Below are positions 24,916-33,082 of a DNA stretch of 53,007 bases, piece after piece. Numbering within the stretch: the stretch's first letter is position 1; each line of letters opens with the position of its first letter. Origin of the DNA: Bacteroidaceae bacterium (lineage in GTDB: Bacteria; Bacteroidota; Bacteroidia; Bacteroidales; Bacteroidaceae); NCBI GenBank assembly GCA_017521285.1, contig JAFXDG010000074.1, positions 1 to 53,007 on the forward strand, given 5' to 3'. Below the pieces are notes generated by a model. That model made no database searches, was not told the DNA's origin, and saw only the letters and a list, made by a program, of their open reading frames with translations. The position numbers and the translations under genes are program-made.

Positions 24916-26736
24916 ATGATAAAAACAATTTTGTCAGACATATTGTCCCCTTCTGTGCGTGCAGTCCTGTTCATGTGGGTACGGATGTTCATGTTCTTTG
25001 TTTCCATCGTGACGGTAAGTGCCGTTGTGGTTGACTATGGTTTTGTGCTTGACGAGGGAGAAATGAAGGTGGTCCAACATGTCTATAGCCATGCCTGGTG
25101 GATATATTTCATCTCCTACATCATTCACTTGTGTCTCGATTGGATGAATATCAACCGCAAAACCGTTTTTATGACTACTCTTTTAGGTCTTTTGCTTGTA
25201 CTGACGGCAGTGTCCGAAATCTTTGTTCCTCCTGCGGATGGTCATGCGTTTGCTTGGTTATGGGATGTATCTTCCAATAAGTTTATAGTCATAGCTACAT
25301 TGCTTCTGTTTGCTGCATTGGAAATCTCTAAAGGGGTAGTAAGTTTCATCAATAAGAATACCAATCCAGCTCTGTTGATGGCAGTTTGTTTTGCGGTTAT
25401 CATCCTTTTTGGTGCCCTTTTGCTTTTGTTACCACGCTCTACGCACGAGCATATCCGTTTGTCGTTGATTGATGCCCTGTTTGTTTCCACCAGTGCCGTG
25501 TGCGTGACGGGGCTTTCCACCGTGGATGTGGCTCAGACCTTTTCATTGGAGGGGCAGATTGTCATTGCCTTGCTCATCCAGATTGGCGGGTTGGGCGTGA
25601 TGACCATCACCAGTTTTTTTGCCATGTTCTTCATGGGAGGTACAGGGTTATACAATCAGTTTGCTTTGCGCGACATGGTTGGGTCAGACACGTTCAGTTC
25701 CCTCATCTCCACTTTATTATATATATTGGGATTCACGTTCTCTATCGAGTTGTTAGGTGCTTGTTGCATTTGGTTCAGCATTCACGGCACATTGGGGCTG
25801 ACGTTGCACGAAGAATTGTTCTTCTCCGTGTTTCATGCAATCTCAGCCTTTTGTAATGCCGGTTTTTCCACACTTACGGGCAATCTGGGGAACGACGCCA
25901 TCCTGTATGGGCATAATTCGTTTTTTCTCATCATCTCGGTACTGGTCATATTAGGAGGTATCGGATTCCCTATCCTCATGAATTTCAAAAGGGTTGTTGC
26001 TTATTCTTTGCGTAAATTCCTGTGGAGAAAGCCGGAGGACCAATCCCGTCCGCGGTATATTCATCTGACAAACATCAACACAAAGATTGTCCTTGTCACT
26101 ACGGTCTTCTTACTAATTGGTGGAACATTGCTGGTTGCCTTGTTGGAATGGAATGGAGCCTTTGCGGGAATGACAACAGGCGAACGCCTTGTCCAATCCT
26201 TCTTTACGGCTGTAGTGCCGCGTACGGCAGGGTTCAACAGTGTTGATTTGACCGGATTCTCTTTGCTGACAATTCTTGTCTATATGTTTTTGATGTGGAT
26301 AGGCGGAGCCTCCCAGTCAACGGCCGGAGGTATCAAAGTGAATACCTTTGCCGTGGCACTGGCCAATATGCGTGCTGTCGTCTATGGCGAGAATGCAGTG
26401 GTGTTGTTCAAGCGTGAAATTACCCCCGATTCCGTCAGCCGTGCATCGGCTGTTATATTCGGTTCTATTGTGACAATACTTTTTTCGTTCGTTACATTGC
26501 TGTTTCTCGAGCCCAACCTCTCTCCCAAGGGATTGCTGTTTGAGGTTGTATCGGCTTACAGTACAGTAGGTGCAAGCCTCAATGTGACACCCGAGTTAGG
26601 GAATGCAGGCAAACTGCTGATTGTCGCATTGATGTTTGTTGGACGTGTAGGGTTGATAACGGTACTCATGAGTATGACCCGACAACGGGGAAGCCGCAAA
26701 TTCCGTTATCCGAAAGGAAATGTAATCATTAACTGA
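24916..26736 (+). CDS. trkH: TrkH/KtrB-type potassium transporter
   Basis: A 606-residue membrane protein forming the K+ conducting subunit. The four selectivity-filter loops are visible: STSAVCVTGLST, ISAFCNAGFSTLTG, VVPRTAGFNSV and VSAYSTVGASLNV. It is about 120 residues longer than many TrkH proteins because of extra N-terminal hydrophobic segments (residues about 15-170). The start MIKTILSDIL is the first ATG; a later Met near residue 20 is possible given the close promoter. The regulatory TrkA gene follows after 13 bp. Confidence 0.93.
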   Translation: MIKTILSDILSPSVRAVLFMWVRMFMFFVSIVTVSAVVVDYGFVLDEGEMKVVQHVYSHAWWIYFISYIIHLCLDWMNINRKTVFMTTLLGLLLVLTAVSEIFVPPADGHAFAWLWDVSSNKFIVIATLLLFAALEISKGVVSFINKNTNPALLMAVCFAVIILFGALLLLLPRSTHEHIRLSLIDALFVSTSAVCVTGLSTVDVAQTFSLEGQIVIALLIQIGGLGVMTITSFFAMFFMGGTGLYNQFALRDMVGSDTFSSLISTLLYILGFTFSIELLGACCIWFSIHGTLGLTLHEELFFSVFHAISAFCNAGFSTLTGNLGNDAILYGHNSFFLIISVLVILGGIGFPILMNFKRVVAYSLRKFLWRKPEDQSRPRYIHLTNINTKIVLVTTVFLLIGGTLLVALLEWNGAFAGMTTGERLVQSFFTAVVPRTAGFNSVDLTGFSLLTILVYMFLMWIGGASQSTAGGIKVNTFAVALANMRAVVYGENAVVLFKREITPDSVSRASAVIFGSIVTILFSFVTLLFLEPNLSPKGLLFEVVSAYSTVGASLNVTPELGNAGKLLIVALMFVGRVGLITVLMSMTRQRGSRKFRYPKGNVIIN

Positions 26737-26749
26737 TGTATAGTACAAT

Positions 26750-27169
26750 ATGAAATGTTTGATTATTGGATTGGGATGTTTTGGAAGGACACTTGCCGAA
26801 GCATTGACTGACAAGGGACACGATGTGATAGGTGTGGATAGTAACGAGCACCGTGTAGAAGAGGTGAAAGACCGTATTTCTGTGGCTTATATTATGGATG
26901 CCACCGAGCGTGTGGCCTTGAAGGAACTTCCGTTGGGCGAGATTGATTGTGCCATTGTGGCTATCGGGCAAAGCATGGATTTCTCCTTGCGGGCGGTGGC
27001 TGCCTTGAAGGAACTTTCCGTAGGTAAAATCTATGCTCGCGCATTGGACCAGACACATCTCTCCATCCTACGGGCTATGAATATCCAAAAGATTTTTATT
27101 CCTGAGAGTTTTGCCGCTCGTATTTTTGCCGACCATCTGCTTACAGACAAAATGGGGGAGATGGTATAA
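26750..27169 (+). CDS. trkA: Shortened TrkA/KtrA (RCK-N domain only)
   Basis: A 139-residue protein with a full NAD-binding RCK-N domain: G7-L-G9-C-F-G12 motif, acidic D30 at the end of beta 2, MDATERVALKELPLGEIDCAIVAIG, and the end IPESFAARIFADHLL. Typical TrkA/KtrA proteins run to about 220-230 residues with a C-terminal RCK-C domain. Here the stop comes at MGEMV, where RCK-C should start, and no RCK-C coding remnant is visible downstream. The repeat word gtcatttttcggacg begins 17 bp after the stop. It is likely co-transcribed with trkH and may be a truncated product. Confidence 0.85.
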   Translation: MKCLIIGLGCFGRTLAEALTDKGHDVIGVDSNEHRVEEVKDRISVAYIMDATERVALKELPLGEIDCAIVAIGQSMDFSLRAVAALKELSVGKIYARALDQTHLSILRAMNIQKIFIPESFAARIFADHLLTDKMGEMV

Positions 27170-27185
27170 ACATATTGTTGTTTTT

Positions 27186-27231
27186 GTCATTTTTCGGACG
27201 GCATGATTTACTACTGAGTTTTTCGGACTGA
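27186..27231. repeat. Copies of the ttttcggac repeat after trkA
   Basis: gtcatttttcggacg (27186-27200) is identical to the core of the hairpin arms at 22938-22992. A second related word, gagtttttcggactgac, follows at 27215-27231. Confidence 0.7.
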
Positions 27232-27247
27232 CCCTTCAAGACGGGAT

Positions 27248-27293
27248 GAAAAAAATGGGGCGCATCACTGCACGCGTGCAATGAATGCGCCCC
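27248..27293 (-). terminator. Terminator of the glmM unit with nested palindrome
   Basis: GGGGCGCAT (27257-27265) pairs with ATGCGCCCC (27285-27293). The loop contains a further perfect palindrome, TGCACGCGTGCA (27269-27280). On the minus strand the hairpin is followed by a T-run (A-run 27249-27255). It lies past the glmM stop and opposite the trkA end. Confidence 0.85.
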
Positions 27294-27340
27294 GGGGAGG
27301 GAGGGGAAATGTTGATGGCTTACATGCCTGTGCCTTGCAA

Positions 27341-28726
27341 TCAGGCCAAGCTGTAAACTACGTCCATAATCTGTTTGCCCAATTCATCGGCAGCTTCCAT
27401 GGTAGAGGCTTCGCTATATACACGGATGATGGGCTCGGTGTTGCTCTTGCGCAAGTGTACCCAACGGTCGGGGAAGTCAATCTTCACACCGTCGATGTCG
27501 TTCACCTGTTCGTCCTTGTAGAGTTCCTTCACCTTTTCCAGAATTAAATCCACATTGGTGTCAGGTGTCAGGTCAATGCGATTCTTGGCAATGAAGTAGG
27601 GAGGATAAGTGGTACGCAACTGGCTCACCGTCACACCCTCGTGTGCCAGATGACTGAGGAAGAGGGCAATACCCACAAGTGCATCGCGACCATAGTGGCT
27701 GGCGGGATAGATGACTCCACCATTACCTTCGCCACCGATGACGGCACCTGTCTCTTTCATCTTGGTGGTGACGTTCACTTCGCCCACAGCGGCAGCATTG
27801 TACTGCTGGCCATACTTGGCGGTGACGTCGCGCAGGGCGCGGGTACTGCTCAGGTTGCTCACTGTGTTTCCGGGAGTATGTTTCAGCACATAGTCGGCCA
27901 CAGTCACCAGCGTGTATTCTTCGCCGTACATTTCGCCATTCTCGCAAATCATGGCCAGACGATCCACATCGGGGTCAACCACGAAAGCTACGTCGTGACC
28001 GCCCTGTTTCATCAGGCCCATGATGTCGCCCAAGTTCTTTTCCAACGGTTCGGGATTGTGCTGGAAGTCGCCGGTAGGTTCGCCATAGAGCACTTCCACT
28101 TGGTTCACGCCCAACTGGTTGAGCAGCTTGGGGAGAATGATGCCTCCCACGGAGTTGACCGCATCGATGGCCACACGGAAATTGGCATTGCGGATAGCCT
28201 CCACATCGACCAGGTCGAGTGCCAAAACGGCATCGATATGCTTCTGGTCATAGGTGTTGTCCTCGGTGTATTTGCCCAAATGCTCCACATCGGCATAGTC
28301 GAACTCTTCGGCATCGGCAATGCGCAACAACTCGTTACCTTCGGCGGCATTGAGGAATTCGCCATGTTCGTTGAGCAGTTTCAGTGCATTCCACTGACGG
28401 GGATTGTGGCTGGCAGTGAGGATGATACCACCGCAAGCACCTTCCATGGTGACGGCCAGCTCGGTGGTGGGGGTTGAGGCCAGACCGATGTTGACAACAT
28501 CGAAGCCCATGCCCATAAGGGTGCCGCACACGATGTTCTTCACCATCTCGCCTGAGATGCGGGCATCGCGTCCGACAACGATTTTATTGCTTGTTACTTT
28601 AGTGGTGCGACGAATGAACGTGGCATACGCTGAAGTGAACTTTACAACATCCAGCGGAGTCAGTCCCCCGCCTACGGCTCCGCCAATGGTTCCGCGGATA
28701 CCTGAGATAGATTTGATAAGTGTCAT
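27341..28726 (-). CDS. glmM: Phosphoglucosamine mutase GlmM
   Basis: A 461-residue phosphohexomutase that interconverts glucosamine-6-phosphate and glucosamine-1-phosphate for UDP-GlcNAc synthesis. Phosphoserine loop TASHNP with S106, metal loop D251-P-D253-V-D255-R, sugar loop GEGNGG 332-337 and phosphate-binding RKSNTEP 426-432. A phosphomannomutase role cannot be fully excluded by sequence alone. The start codon overlaps the stop of the DUF4827 gene (ATGA), so translation is probably coupled. Last gene of the block; terminator at 27248-27293. Confidence 0.88.
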   Translation of the reverse strand: MTLIKSISGIRGTIGGAVGGGLTPLDVVKFTSAYATFIRRTTKVTSNKIVVGRDARISGEMVKNIVCGTLMGMGFDVVNIGLASTPTTELAVTMEGACGGIILTASHNPRQWNALKLLNEHGEFLNAAEGNELLRIADAEEFDYADVEHLGKYTEDNTYDQKHIDAVLALDLVDVEAIRNANFRVAIDAVNSVGGIILPKLLNQLGVNQVEVLYGEPTGDFQHNPEPLEKNLGDIMGLMKQGGHDVAFVVDPDVDRLAMICENGEMYGEEYTLVTVADYVLKHTPGNTVSNLSSTRALRDVTAKYGQQYNAAAVGEVNVTTKMKETGAVIGGEGNGGVIYPASHYGRDALVGIALFLSHLAHEGVTVSQLRTTYPPYFIAKNRIDLTPDTNVDLILEKVKELYKDEQVNDIDGVKIDFPDRWVHLRKSNTEPIIRVYSEASTMEAADELGKQIMDVVYSLA

Positions 28727-29337
28727 CTTCCTTTTCTGTAAGTTATTTCGTAAAAACAGGGATAAACATAAGATGTGGCGTTGGACTGTCCTTCACTGTG
28801 GGGTACAATCAGACGCACTTTGGCGATAGGTTCCTTACGCCCGATGTTGAGGTAGGGCATGGGTATCAGCCATCCCGAAGGGACGGAACTTCCATAGGCT
28901 GAATGCATGTAGCCCGAAGTGAAGGAGCCGCTGTAGCTTCCATTCTTGTTCTCGATGGTGAGCATGTCGGGGTTGGAGGCATCGTAGAGATTACCTGTCA
29001 GGGTGTCCCCCTCCTTGATGTTCACTTCGTAGTATCGGGCTATGACCTCGGCCCGTTCGCCATCAGCAATGGGAGAGCCTTCGCCCTTACGCACAATCTG
29101 CATATATACACCGTTGTCCTTGAAGAGGACGTACTCGTTTTGAGAAACGTCGGTGGTGGAATCTTGTGCATAGAACTGTTCGAGGGAGATGACCTTGATG
29201 CTTTCGGACTTGATGTAGGCATCGATGGCCTTACGCTCCTTCTCTTTCATGTCGGCGTAGGTCTCGGTGTCGTCGCACGCCTGAAAACAGGTCCCCATGA
29301 CCAGCAGGGCGACGAGTGAATAGAGTAATTTCTTCAT
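28723..29337 (-). CDS. DUF4827 lipoprotein
   Basis: A 204-residue protein from the ATG at 29337, which begins a lipoprotein signal (MKKLLYSLVALLVMGTCFQAC). The DUF4827 pattern is visible: KEKERKAIDAYIKSESIKVI, YVLFKDNGVYMQIVRKGEG, ERAEVIARYYEVNIKEGDT and VPSGWLIPMPYLNIG near the end. The fold resembles FKBP-like domains, but no isomerase activity is established. It overlaps glmM by 4 bp and has its own promoter box. Confidence 0.88.
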   Translation of the reverse strand: MKKLLYSLVALLVMGTCFQACDDTETYADMKEKERKAIDAYIKSESIKVISLEQFYAQDSTTDVSQNEYVLFKDNGVYMQIVRKGEGSPIADGERAEVIARYYEVNIKEGDTLTGNLYDASNPDMLTIENKNGSYSGSFTSGYMHSAYGSSVPSGWLIPMPYLNIGRKEPIAKVRLIVPHSEGQSNATSYVYPCFYEITYRKGR

Positions 29338-29368
29338 AGTTAAACTCCTGATATGTTTTCTTTGGCCG

Positions 29369-29376
29369 CAAAAGTA
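29369..29376 (-). promoter_or_regulatory. Bacteroidetes -7 box for DUF4827-glmM
   Basis: The reverse strand reads TACTTTTG (full match), 32 bp upstream of the ATG at 29337. Confidence 0.6.
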
Positions 29377-29429
29377 CAAAAAACGGGACAAACGGCCATA
29401 CTCATTGGCTGGCAATTAGTGTAATATAA

Positions 29430-30464
29430 CTATTTTTTCAACAAAAGGGGCTGGAATTTGACCAAAGCGGCCTTGAAACGCTCCAAAGCTTCGTCCATGG
29501 TGCCATATACTTCACCGCCCGAAGCATTGAGGTGTCCGCCTCCGCCAAAGAATTCGGAAGCCACTTGGTTGCAGGGGAAACTGCCGGTGGAGCGTAGGGA
29601 GACTTTAATCATGTCTTTCTCGGTATCTTCGCGCAAGAAGACGGAGAAGACAATCCCCTTCATGGACAAGGGCATGTTGACAAAGCCCTCGGCATCGCCA
29701 CGCATATAGTTGAAACGGCTCTGCTCCTTCTTGGTCAGGGTGGTGAGGGCGGCGCGGAAGTCGGGATAGACATGCATGTGGGTGAGCACATGCCCCATCA
29801 GGCGCAGACGTGCTTCGGAATAGGTGTTGAAGACGTTGCGGTAAATCTGGTCCTTGTCGATGCCCTTGCTGAGGAGCTGGCTGATGATGTAGTATATTTC
29901 GGGATTGTTGCTGTTGTAGGTGAATCCGCCCGTGTCGGTCATCATACCGGTGTAGATGCACTCGGCGCACTCGGTGGTGATGTCTTCGAAATACCCTAAC
30001 CGGCAAATGAGGCGGAAAACCAACTCGGAGGCCGAAGCTATTTGGGGATGAGAAATGGTTATCCGACAGAAGTCCTCAGGGTCGAGGTGGTGATCAATCA
30101 GAATCTTGCGGGCAGGCGATTCGCCTACGGCCTTGCCCATGTTGTCAATGCGCTTCAGACAATTGAAATCGACGCAACAGATGACGTCTGCTCCGGCTAT
30201 CAGCTTGTCGGCTTCGTCGGGGTGTTTGTCGTAGCGCAGAATCTGCTGGGCACCATCCATCCAACGGAGGAAATCGGGGAATGCGTTGGGGACTATGACG
30301 CGGACGTTCTTGTCCTGGCCTTCAAGGAAATGGGCTAATCCCAACGATGAACCAATGGCGTCGCCATCGGGAGAGACATGGGTCACAATGACCATATTTT
30401 CTGCCTTGTCCAACCACTTGGCAAAGTGGTCAATATTGGCTTGATCGATTACTTTAGTCAACAT
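29430..30464 (-). CDS. DHH-family phosphoesterase (NrnA-like)
   Basis: A 344-residue DHH/DHHA1 protein from the ATG at 30464. The upstream extension to 30524 crosses the promoter and the comEC end. Motif I is VSPDGDAIGSSLG with D33 and D35, motif III DHH at 124-126, and the DHHA1 glycine-rich motif FGGGGHLNASGG is near the C-terminus. Members are nanoRNases and/or 3'-phosphoadenosine-5'-phosphate phosphatases. It lies directly after comEC but has its own strong promoter inside the comEC end. Confidence 0.9.
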   Translation of the reverse strand: MLTKVIDQANIDHFAKWLDKAENMVIVTHVSPDGDAIGSSLGLAHFLEGQDKNVRVIVPNAFPDFLRWMDGAQQILRYDKHPDEADKLIAGADVICCVDFNCLKRIDNMGKAVGESPARKILIDHHLDPEDFCRITISHPQIASASELVFRLICRLGYFEDITTECAECIYTGMMTDTGGFTYNSNNPEIYYIISQLLSKGIDKDQIYRNVFNTYSEARLRLMGHVLTHMHVYPDFRAALTTLTKKEQSRFNYMRGDAEGFVNMPLSMKGIVFSVFLREDTEKDMIKVSLRSTGSFPCNQVASEFFGGGGHLNASGGEVYGTMDEALERFKAALVKFQPLLLKK

Positions 30465-30482
30465 AATACTGTAATTTGCGTG

Positions 30483-30513
30483 CAAAAGTAGTATAAACTG
30501 AGCGGAGAACAAA
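30483..30513 (-). promoter_or_regulatory. Promoter of the DHH phosphoesterase gene
   Basis: On the minus strand TTTG (30510-30513), a 19-bp gap, then TACTTTTG (30483-30490). A full consensus match, 19 bp before the ATG. Confidence 0.75.
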
Positions 30514-30530
30514 GGAAATTGCACTAATTT

Positions 30531-32123
30531 TTAGACAAAGATGCGGCAAAGTAGTCCTGCACACAGAGAGGCCAATACCCACACAACTGCCTGTCTCTTG
30601 CGTTGCATCCATCCGTAGAAGAGGAAGAACAGGGCGGCGTAGAGACATACGGTTTCGGGTAGAGAAAAGGAGAAATGGGCAATGTCGGCTCCCGGCAGAC
30701 GGTTGCACAGGGCCAGACCGTGGTTCATCAGCTTGATGGCATGGGTGAGTAACCAGGCCATGCCGGCTTGTAAGGCCGGAAGTGGGAACAGGGAGAGCAA
30801 CAGGAAGGGGACGGACAGGCTGACAACGAGGAATGCAAGCGGCACGACCCACAGATTGACCAACAGGGCATAGGGGGAGAAGCGTGAAAAGTAGTAAAGA
30901 ATCAAGGGAATGACTCCTATCTGAGCTGACAGGGAAACGGTGGTCAGTCCCCAAACGTAACGTATGGCGGCATAGCGTGAACGGGGAAGCAGAGACTCTA
31001 ACCAGGGTTGTAGAAGGAGTAGGGAGGCTACGGCGGCAAAGGACAATTGGAAACCGACGTCGAACAGGAGGAAGGGATTGTAGAGCAACATTCCGAAGGC
31101 TGTAAGTGCCAACGTGTTGAGGGAAAAGCCTACACGGGTGAAACAACTTCCCACAATCAGCAGGCTGAACATAATCGCCGCACGCACGGCCGACACGGGA
31201 AGTCCCACCATGAAGACAAAACCCCACACCAAAGGGAGTACCAGCAACTTGCGCATCAGGAACCATCGCTTGCCAGGCAGAAACAGGGAGCAACAGAGGG
31301 TAAGCACCGTGCAGAGAATACCGATGTGGAGACCGGAAAGCGCCAAGACATGGCTGGCGCCGGAGATGTTGTAAAGTTGGCGCACCTCTTCGCTCAACTC
31401 TCTTTTGTAGCCCAGCGTAAGAGCCGAAAGTACGGCTCCTTCATCGCCCGTTATTCCTGTGTGGCGATAGTAATCCAACAGGTGTTCGCGCTCTTGCAGG
31501 GCACGGGCTTGCCATCCTTCGGAGAGGGTGTCGGCCATTTGCCAGTGGCGGGTATAGAGGGTGCCTGTCACATGGCGGTGGCGGAGGTAGCGCACATAGT
31601 CGAATGCAGGAGTGAAGTTCGTGGGTGGCTTCACGATGCCGTAAAAGCGGACGGCTTCCCCAGCTTTCAAGGCGGAGACAGTGCTGTCCTTGGGCAGATA
31701 GAGGAGGATTTCCGTGTCAAGCGGGCGGCAGGTGTCTCCCTCCCAACAGGCGGTGAGGTGCAAGGAACAGAGATAACTCCGCGCTTTGGGAGTGGGACCG
31801 TCGGTGAGGCGTCCTTCATATACCATGGCTCCCGTCGGCCACGTCACTTGTGTCCGTCTCCAATGATAGGAGCAGGAGGCAAACCCCACGGCAAAGAAAA
31901 AAAGAAGGGACAGCGCACCAAACCAGGCGCGTCTGTCCCATGTATGTGTCAAGTGGGCGATGAACATCAGCGCCCCTATGGATGTCAGAATGGACAATAC
32001 ATATATATAAGGTATATGGCAGAATCCGTCTCCTGCATCGGCCACCACAATGCCCGCCATCAGTGGAAGGAACAACCGCACAAAAGGGCGGGCCTCCAAG
32101 AAGCGCAACACGGGATGCTTCAT
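30531..32123 (-). CDS. comEC: ComEC/Rec2-type channel protein without lactamase domain
   Basis: A 530-residue polytopic membrane protein. The N-terminus has two hydrophobic helices and a DUF4131-type OB-like region (GAMVYEGRLTDGPTPKARSYLCSL). The Competence domain core is clear: NISGASHVLALSGLHIGILCTVL, MVGLPVSAVRAAIMFSLLIVGS and FQLSFAAVASLLLLQPWL. It ends after the last membrane helices, with no C-terminal metallo-beta-lactamase domain. ComEC carries single-stranded DNA across the inner membrane. It begins 1 bp after the rpe stop, so the two are probably one transcript. Confidence 0.88.
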   Translation of the reverse strand: MKHPVLRFLEARPFVRLFLPLMAGIVVADAGDGFCHIPYIYVLSILTSIGALMFIAHLTHTWDRRAWFGALSLLFFFAVGFASCSYHWRRTQVTWPTGAMVYEGRLTDGPTPKARSYLCSLHLTACWEGDTCRPLDTEILLYLPKDSTVSALKAGEAVRFYGIVKPPTNFTPAFDYVRYLRHRHVTGTLYTRHWQMADTLSEGWQARALQEREHLLDYYRHTGITGDEGAVLSALTLGYKRELSEEVRQLYNISGASHVLALSGLHIGILCTVLTLCCSLFLPGKRWFLMRKLLVLPLVWGFVFMVGLPVSAVRAAIMFSLLIVGSCFTRVGFSLNTLALTAFGMLLYNPFLLFDVGFQLSFAAVASLLLLQPWLESLLPRSRYAAIRYVWGLTTVSLSAQIGVIPLILYYFSRFSPYALLVNLWVVPLAFLVVSLSVPFLLLSLFPLPALQAGMAWLLTHAIKLMNHGLALCNRLPGADIAHFSFSLPETVCLYAALFFLFYGWMQRKRQAVVWVLASLCAGLLCRIFV

Positions 32124-32124
32124 G

Positions 32125-32775
32125 TCAGAGAGTCTTCAGCGAATGGATGGTCTCTTCGGGCGAAGGTGACTTGAAGACATAGCTGCCTGTCACAAGGACA
32201 TCGGCACCGGCTTCAACCAACAGGGGGGCGGTCTCGTCGTTCACTCCACCATCCACTTCTATCAGAGCGGAAGAACCGGTGCGTCCGATGAGGGCACGCA
32301 ACTCTTTCACCTTCTCCAATGTGTGGGGGATGAACTCTTGGCCACCAAAACCAGGGTTGACACTCATGAGGAGCACCATATCGACATCGCGTATGATGTC
32401 GGTCAAAAGGGATACGGGAGTGGCAGGATTCAGGGTGACACCGGCCTTCATGCCCGCTTCCTTGATTTGCTGGACAACGCGGTGCAGATGGGGACAGGCT
32501 TCGTAGTGCACATTCATCATGTAGGCACCCAATGCCTTCACCTCGGGGATGAACTTCTCGGGGCTGACAATCATCAGATGCACGTCGAGCGGCTTGTGGC
32601 AGAGTTTGGCCACATGCTTCAACACAGGAAAACCAAAGGAGATGTTCGGCACAAACACACCGTCCATGATGTCCAAGTGGAGCCAGTCGGCTTCGCTACG
32701 GTTTATCATATCCATGTCGGCCCGCAAATCTGAAAAATTGGCGGCCAACAACGAAGGAGCAATTTTCAATCCCAT
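32125..32775 (-). CDS. rpe: Ribulose-phosphate 3-epimerase
   Basis: A 216-residue TIM-barrel enzyme of the pentose phosphate pathway that interconverts ribulose-5-phosphate and xylulose-5-phosphate. Metal and catalytic residues are present: H33 and D35 (HLDIMDGVFVPN), H66 (LDVHLMI), and D175 in VDGGVND. Length is typical. First gene of the rpe-comEC unit with a promoter box 29 bp upstream. Confidence 0.96.
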   Translation of the reverse strand: MGLKIAPSLLAANFSDLRADMDMINRSEADWLHLDIMDGVFVPNISFGFPVLKHVAKLCHKPLDVHLMIVSPEKFIPEVKALGAYMMNVHYEACPHLHRVVQQIKEAGMKAGVTLNPATPVSLLTDIIRDVDMVLLMSVNPGFGGQEFIPHTLEKVKELRALIGRTGSSALIEVDGGVNDETAPLLVEAGADVLVTGSYVFKSPSPEETIHSLKTL

Positions 32776-32803
32776 AATCTTTCAGTTCATTGAAATGTTT
32801 CTG

Positions 32804-32811
32804 CAAAGATA
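32804..32811 (-). promoter_or_regulatory. Bacteroidetes -7 box for rpe-comEC
   Basis: The reverse strand reads TATCTTTG (full match), 29 bp upstream of the rpe ATG. Confidence 0.65.
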
Positions 32812-32824
32812 GAGAATTTATCGG

Positions 32825-33004
32825 TTATCCCAACACAAAACCCGGTAAAGTTTCGGGTAAGAGCGAAGAAGCGCGGTAATTGCGGGCGAATGTGCGCAAA
32901 AAGGCTAATGTCTTTTCGCTCGGAGAGCGGCGGGCGCGGTAGGATTCGCGACGTTCACGGGATGTTCCGTAGGAATAGGTAGAAGGAGTAATGTTTTCGT
33001 TCAT
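32825..33004 (-). CDS. Small arginine-rich protein downstream of the ECF sigma gene
   Basis: A 59-residue frame from the ATG at 33004 (MNENITPSTYSYGTSRERR). The sequence is rich in Arg and Ser (ERRESYRARRSPSEKTLAFLRTFARNYRAS). I recall similar short proteins with a TLxFLRxFAR-like segment in Bacteroides, but this is not certain. No signal or membrane segment. It lies between the sigma-factor gene and rpe. A perfect 15-bp hairpin ends 4 nt before its ATG, so its translation could be controlled by that structure. It might be a chance frame. Confidence 0.5.
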   Translation of the reverse strand: MNENITPSTYSYGTSRERRESYRARRSPSEKTLAFLRTFARNYRASSLLPETLPGFVLG

Positions 33005-33008
33005 AGGC

Positions 33009-33056
33009 AATGCCAGTTATCTGTTTTCAATAATAGAAACGCAGATAACTGGCATT
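33009..33056 (-). promoter_or_regulatory. Perfect 15-bp hairpin just upstream of the small ORF start
   Basis: aatgccagttatctg (33009-33023) and cagataactggcatt (33042-33056) are perfect inverse copies around an 18-nt loop. It lies 27 bp after the sigma-factor stop and 4 nt before the ATG at 33004. It has no T-run on the minus strand, so it could be a processing, attenuation or start-masking structure rather than a classic terminator. Confidence 0.7.
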
Positions 33057-33082
33057 TAGTATATGAACGGAGATTAAATTTT

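Noticed and set aside
31047-32174. 375-codon open frame antisense to comEC
   Set aside because: ComEC is clearly coded on the minus strand; the antisense product is low-complexity and rich in Gly, Glu and Arg.
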